From the NCBI GenBank assembly GCA_001600055.1, contig BCIV01000018.1, positions 1 through 64,000 on the forward strand: 64,000 bases of DNA. The letters are read 5' to 3'. This document shows positions 58,577 through 64,000 of this stretch, in pieces (position 1 is the first letter of the stretch; each line of letters opens with the position of its first letter). Origin of the DNA: Filobasidium wieringae. Its lineage: Eukaryota; Basidiomycota; Tremellomycetes; Filobasidiales; Filobasidiaceae. The position numbers were made by a program, and so were the translations under genes. Under the pieces are notes generated by a model. That model was given only the letters and a program-made list of their open reading frames with translations. It was not told the DNA's origin and did no database searches.

Positions 58577-61500
58577 ATGTCGAGAAAACCGCCTTCCTCG
58601 ACAAACTCTCGCTCAACTGCGAATCCTTCCCTTATCCGAGCCCCTTCGTCGACAAATATCAACGGTTCGATGCCTCCCCCTTCTCGAGTTCCTAACAGAC
58701 CTCCTTCTGTCATGAGCTCTTCCACCCAGAGAGGTGATGATGTACCGGGAAGCAGATCAGCAAGTCCAACGAGAGGAAAGAGGGTAGTCAGTGCGGAGAA
58801 AAAGTTGACGAAGAGCGTTACGTCGGAGAAGGTTGTGGATGGGGAGGAAATGAACATCCAGGTTGTGGTCAGGTGTCGGTAAGTGCACGACCCTCCCAGC
58901 CTGTATCAATAGGTTCGCTGATGGGGAGATACTCACGCTTCGGATAGAGGTCGGTCGGCCATGGAGATCTCTCAGCGAACGCCTATCATTTGTCAAACGA
59001 CCGGTGCCGTATCTTCCGCTATAACAATCGAGACGTCTCACTCGGCAATGTCAAATACCTCTGGCCTTGGGCTACCCGTAACAACCCTACCATACTCTGA
59101 ACGAGCACCCGTCAGTAGGACCTATGGCTTCGATAGAGTATTTGGGCCGGAGGCGGATCAGACGATCGTGTATAAAGAGGTTGTACAAAGTATGCTGGAT
59201 GAGGTTATCGCTGGATACAACTGTACGATCTTTGCTTACGGGCAGACAGGAACGGGAAAGACGTGAGTTCGGCGTGGTTTAGCTTATAACAATTTACTAA
59301 GCGTTGTTCTTGTGAATAGGTATACGATGGCGGGAGATATCACCCTTACTCCCGTTGGAAAGCCAGCAGCTGAAGCGGGTATTATCCCCCGAGTCCTCCA
59401 TCGCCTCTTCACTCTCCTAGAATCAGTCCCCAACGCGGAATTCAGCGTAAAGTGTTCTTACGTAGAGCTGTACAATGAAGAGCTACGCGACTTGTTGGCA
59501 AGTGACTTCCACCAGCCTGTAGCTCTTGGTGGAACCGCACAGGGTGTACCGGGCGGTCTGAAGATTTACGATGATGCAAACAAGAAGGGAGGAGTGACTA
59601 TTCAAGGATTGGAGGAGACTAGCATCAGGAATGCTAAAGAGGGGCTGGGGTTGCTCACTAAAGGAAGTCAAAGGAGACAGGTTGCGGAGACTAAGATGAA
59701 TACGGAATCTTCGTAAGTGGCGATTCTAATCTAGAAGAAAAGAACGTCACATTGACGTTTTCTTGCAGCCGATCACATTCCATTTTTTCACTGACGGTAC
59801 ACATCAAAGAGACCTCTATCCATGGGGGAGAAGACTTGCTAAAGGTAGGAAAGCTGAACCTTGTTGATCTGGCTGGGTCCGAAGCGATTGGGCGAAGCGG
59901 AGCGGAGAACAAGAGAGCGCGCGAGGCGGGAATGATCAACCAGAGTTTACTTACACTTGGGAGAGTTATTTCGGCGCTGGTTGAGAAGAACAGCCATGTC
60001 CCTTACAGGTGAGCTCACATCTTCGAATTTCTCCAAGGATATCGACTGATACTGTGTACTGGGTCAGGGAATCCAAATTGACCCGGCTGTTGCAGGATTC
60101 GTTGGGTGGAAGGACTAAGACCTGTATCGTCGCGACAGTGTCGCCTACCAAATCCAACATGGAAGAGACCCTATCCACTCTGGATTATGCCATCAGGGCA
60201 AAGACGATCCGAAACAAACCGGAAATCAACCAGCGCTTGACGAAAGGAACTCTTATCAAGGATTATGTCGTTGAGATAGAACGGTTGAAATCCGATCTGT
60301 CTGCAGCCCATCAGCAGAACGGGATTTACTTTTCAGCCGAGACCTGGGAGGAGATGTCATCAGAGCATGAAGAGAGGAAGAATCAGCTCGAGGATATCAA
60401 GCAAAGGGCGGATACGCTGGAGAACAAGCATGCGACGCTGACGGCAGAGTTCGAGTCGAACATGGCTATGCTTCTTGCTCGAGAGGACGAATTGGCTACA
60501 GCGAGACAACAAGCAGAGGAGTTGAAGGTGGAGATTCAGCGCGTGCAACAAGCAGTAGTCGAGCTGACCTCGAAAGTGGACGAAGAGCGATGGGTCGGGG
60601 AGACTTATCGTCAAGGAGAAGAAAGGATCGATGGAATTGCTAAAGGGCTCAAGGGGACGGTTGTTCAGAGCTTGAACGACGTCGGTGGGCTGTTCGCGAA
60701 GATCGGTAAGACTGACCACATGTTGCCCAAGATGAACTATTCTCACTATAATCTTTCGTTCTACAGCTCGAAAATCCGACGTTTTGATGTCCAATGCGGA
60801 CTCAACGTCTAGATACAGCTCTCAACTGAATAATCTGGCTGATCGCTTGCATCAGGATATGGACGTCCTGAAAACCGTACAGAGTAATTTCGGCGGTACG
60901 CTACAACAGGAATTAGAAGCCTTAGCCAAGCGGGGTAGAGAAGTAAGCCTGATATCCCATTAGCACGTTTCCGCCCTCGTTGACCTCATTGTTACGATCA
61001 GACTCTTGAGCTGGACAAGGTCTTCCTTGACGAAAAACTCCAGAGTTTCGCCGCCAGTGTCAACATGTATCAAGAGAAATCCCACACTGAGCAAATGGCT
61101 AACCGAGAGATGATCGCAAAACTAAGCACTCAGCAAGGAAGCATTCAATCCGATCTTGTGCAATGGATGACCCGCTTGCAAGAGGGATATCGCCAGCGAT
61201 TACGGAACGTACAAGTCCAGCATGCATCCCATTTGCAAGAGGTAAATCTCCAATGGACTTGAAACCAGGCTCGCGTGCTAACCTCATTCTTCTAGGTGCA
61301 TGGGTCCATGGAGATCATTACCGAGACCCTTGATGCCATGATTGGCGCAGCAGTCGAGCGAATGAATGACGAGCACGACTCAGCTTCCAGATTGCATGCT
61401 ATGACTAAAAGGATGCATGAACAAGAGGTATGTTTCCGTTGTCAACGACGTATCTATCCGTGTCCTGATACTCGCAATGCAGGTTCAAGGGCTCCGACAC

Positions 61501-62887
61501 CAAAATGAACAGCTCGCCGCAATGCTTGAACAGGAACAGATCACCTCCGCCAAACTCAAGGAAGATCTCGTTGCCCAAATCACCGGTCTTCTAACTGGTT
61601 TCACAGCCAAACAAAGCCAAACCATGAGAACTGCGGTTGATGCTATTCGCGGTAAAAACGACCTTGGAGTTGAAAGTTCAAGGCAGACGATGGCGCTCTA
61701 CGATACGGAAGCGGAACAGGCTGCCAGGCGTTCAACCCAATACCGCGAGGACCTCTCATCGGTCAAGCGTAGTGCGGCAAGTAGTTGTGAGAATGCTCAA
61801 AAGGTGAGTTATCATCAGGCAACATCTATACTAGCCTTTCTCATTGTCGCATCTGGACACAGGCAATGACTGGAATGGGCACAAATCTGTCGACACTTCT
61901 CGACGAAACATCTCGTCAGATGGAGGACGAAATTTCTTCGCAGCAGAAGTTGATTACCGATTGGAGGCACGAGACGGCTAGGGGATTGACTGCTGGTAAG
62001 TCACATCTTGTTTTGTTGAGTTGACTCTGTCTAATCGAGACTGCTTTAGTTGGAAACGCAATCTCGCAAAGCCATACCGCTGCAAACGACGGGTTGATTG
62101 CACTTCAGAATGCGAATGCCCATTGCTTGGATGCAGCCAAGGAGCGCCTGGTGATCGCCAAGGAAGATATCAAGGTGGTCTCCGCTGCGGTCTTATCCGC
62201 TGTGAGTTGACCTTTTTCACGATGCACTACTTGATATCAGCTAAGTTTGAACTATGATACACATAGCACGCTGCTGCAGAACCATTGTTCGCGCAACGCT
62301 GTGCGCAAGCTCAAAATCAAATCCAGGACCTCCGCGCAACGCATCAGGGCTTCGTCGCTGGTATTCGAGAAGATGTTCCTACTGGTTCTACTCCTCGCAA
62401 GAAGGCATACAATGTCCCCGCCGACTGGCATACGACTCAGCCTCGCGAGGCTCTGCTCCAGCGATACCGTTCGCGGATACACGATGATCAATTGCACAGC
62501 AGTTCAGTTGTTGTGTACGAACAGATAGGCGAGGAGCAGACGATGACAGAACTGCCTGCTTCGCCTGAGCCTTCAGCGCCACCTTCTACTGTATCCCAAA
62601 CAGAGATGGTCGTCGAGTCACCTTCACCGGTCATTTCCTCTGTACCATTAGTGCCTCCGGCGCCAACACCAGAGCCAGTACTGGACGAACGTCAGCAAGA
62701 AAACATACCGCCTGCTGCCGTAGACTCATGGATAGAATCGGCACCTGCCGATTTGATCAAGAAAACTGGACGGGTACAAATGCCGACGGGGATAACAAAG
62801 CCAAGAAGCGGAATGACTAGGAGTAACTCCGCTCTGACCGAGTCGACAACCAATCTGCCAATGCGAAAGACTCGTCGCCTTGCATAA
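58577..62887 (+). CDS. Kinesin-5 (BimC/Cut7/Eg5) mitotic motor
   Basis: Tetrameric plus-end motor that slides antiparallel spindle microtubules apart. The N-terminal about 95 residues are Ser/Pro/Arg-rich. The motor domain follows: [11 protein letters not shown]-loop G-Q-T-G-T-G-K-T, switch I N-T-E-S-S-R-S-H-S and switch II D-L-A-G-S-E. The microtubule-binding segment is [19 protein letters not shown], and N-K-P-E-I-N leads into the neck. A long coiled-coil stalk (Glu/Gln/Lys-rich heptads, with [14 protein letters not shown]) comes next. A Pro-rich tail ends in [10 protein letters not shown]. The motif order and N-x-P neck are those of kinesin-5. About ten small introns interrupt the gene; all motor motifs are intact. 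Confidence 0.95.
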
Positions 62888-63094
62888 TCAACTTTTCGAG
62901 TCTTATGCTAGCAGTATGATTTCCGATAAACCTGTTTCCGTTGTAGGCTGTTTATTTTGCCCCTCTCACCAGGCTTGCGCCCGCCTTCGATTTGGTATCA
63001 TCATATGTTGGATTCTGATGAAGTAACATGCATATCAGACTGTCATTGTATATGTACATTATCATTTAATGAAAGAGCCTTCTATAACTGTGTT

Positions 63095-64000
63095 TCAATT
63101 CAAATCTTCAGTCAAGCTCGCACTGCCAGGTAAGCGAAAAATCCCTACCTCGCTCAGTACACCCATTCCGAGACTCTGCACAACCTGAGCTCCCATGGCC
63201 TTCTCTACCGCATCACCAAGATGTCGCTTAGGGTCTTGCTTCCCTACATGTCGAACTTTGAGCTGTTCTGCTGTCAACGTTGATTCTTCCACGATCGACT
63301 TGTTGTACTGTTGTGCCAGGTTGAGCATTTCCTGTGCGGGTAGAGTGCACGGAGGATAAGCATATGTTGAAACGATGCATCATTGACCAACGAACCTTGA
63401 CGCTCTCCTCGTTCCCTTCCTTGTGTTTCTCAAAGTCGGTAAGCTTCAACCCTTCAGTCCAACCCTTCTTATGCAGGTTCATCAGCATGCCCTGCTCCGC
63501 TTCTGATTTCCTGTAATCAATGTTGATACCTAAGTAAACTGGTGTTAGCAATGGAAGCTAGACAAGAAGTACGGGATCGGCCTCACTGTAGTATTGTCTG
63601 TTCAAGTTGTGTACGAGCGCTTGTATGCTTGGCTTGTTGAGGTGTCCAACGTTGCTGGTAGTCTGCCTGGGTTCTTGTCCAGCCATGATAGAGTGAGTGG
63701 GGATGGTACGGAAGGCATCGATTACGACCTTTCCTCGAACGGATTGGATGGGGTCGATAACGACGGCAACCGCTCGAGGGTTCAGTTGCTCGAACGACTG
63801 CAAGGCAAAGCGGTCAATACAACTCTCAGGTGGGGGGCGATACCAAATTACGTACCTGTTGCGTATTGACGTCTACGCTAGACAACCAACATCCGAAACC
63901 AGGATGCGAGTGGTACCATCCAACAACCATCTCCGGTCGTCCAGTTTGCTTGAGCATGTCCAACATTTTGGTTTGGAATACGTGATCGACCGATTCTACG
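63095..64000 (-). CDS. RPN11: 26S proteasome deubiquitinase RPN11 (5' end beyond the window)
   Basis: Zinc metallopeptidase of the proteasome lid that removes ubiquitin chains as substrates are engaged. Reading from the right edge, the JAMM motif [14 protein letters not shown] is complete. It is followed by [26 protein letters not shown], then P-R-Q-T-T-S-N and N-I-D-Y-R-K. Near the end come [11 protein letters not shown]. The tail continues [20 protein letters not shown], about 13 residues longer than usual. A GTAGGG..AAG splice in the tail could shorten it. The N-terminal part of the MPN domain is outside the window. Confidence 0.95.

Noticed and set aside
1..64000. CRISPR array, phage, plasmid or bacterial operon
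   Set aside because: No regularly spaced identical repeats and no prokaryotic gene layout; spliceosomal introns occur throughout.

Overview
The window is nuclear DNA from a basidiomycete fungus, most likely a tremellomycete yeast (Kwoniella/Cryptococcus-like). This is inferred from dense short introns (mostly 50-90 nt, GT..AG with CTRAY-like branch points), tightly packed genes on both strands, and the types of proteins encoded. There is no operon structure, plasmid, phage or CRISPR signal. Most genes are split by introns, so single open frames under-represent them. Where exon coordinates are given I joined exons by matching splice sites and reading phase by eye; elsewhere only the gene span is given.

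Layout. Left edge: the 3' end of an unidentified + gene, then SSU1 (sulfite efflux, -). 2.4-6.6 kb is gene-poor, with palindromes, CGGTT-rich repeats and a broken open frame. 6.6-15.6 kb: an iron-type lipoxygenase (-), an unknown 180-aa gene (-), a 1053-aa Ser/Pro-rich protein with W-D-D-D-F motifs (-) and a small SANT/Myb protein (-). 16-25 kb: ribosomal stalk protein P0 (-), diverging from a Ure2-type glutathione transferase (+), followed by SKI3 (+) of the Ski complex. 25-33.3 kb: a tail-anchored protein (-), a membrane-anchored GH17 glucanase (+), a 2.2-kb gap and RAD23 (-). 34-38 kb: a 1271-aa low-complexity protein (+). 38.8-40.7 kb: a tandem pair of small secreted proteins, the most novel-looking item. 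41-50.7 kb: an I9 proteinase inhibitor (+), AVL9 (-) and a Yor1-like ABCC transporter (-). 52.8-64 kb: peroxisomal FOX2 (+), a SUR7/PalI-type membrane protein (-), an intron-containing tRNA (-), kinesin-5 (+) and, at the right edge, the proteasome deubiquitinase RPN11 (-, incomplete).

The genes do not form one pathway. Several are housekeeping: RPP0, SKI3, RAD23, RPN11, AVL9 and kinesin-5. RAD23 and RPN11 both act at the proteasome but lie 30 kb apart. The lipid-related genes (lipoxygenase, FOX2) are not adjacent. The accessory-looking parts are the lipoxygenase neighbourhood, the 2.4-6.6 kb desert and the secreted-protein pair.
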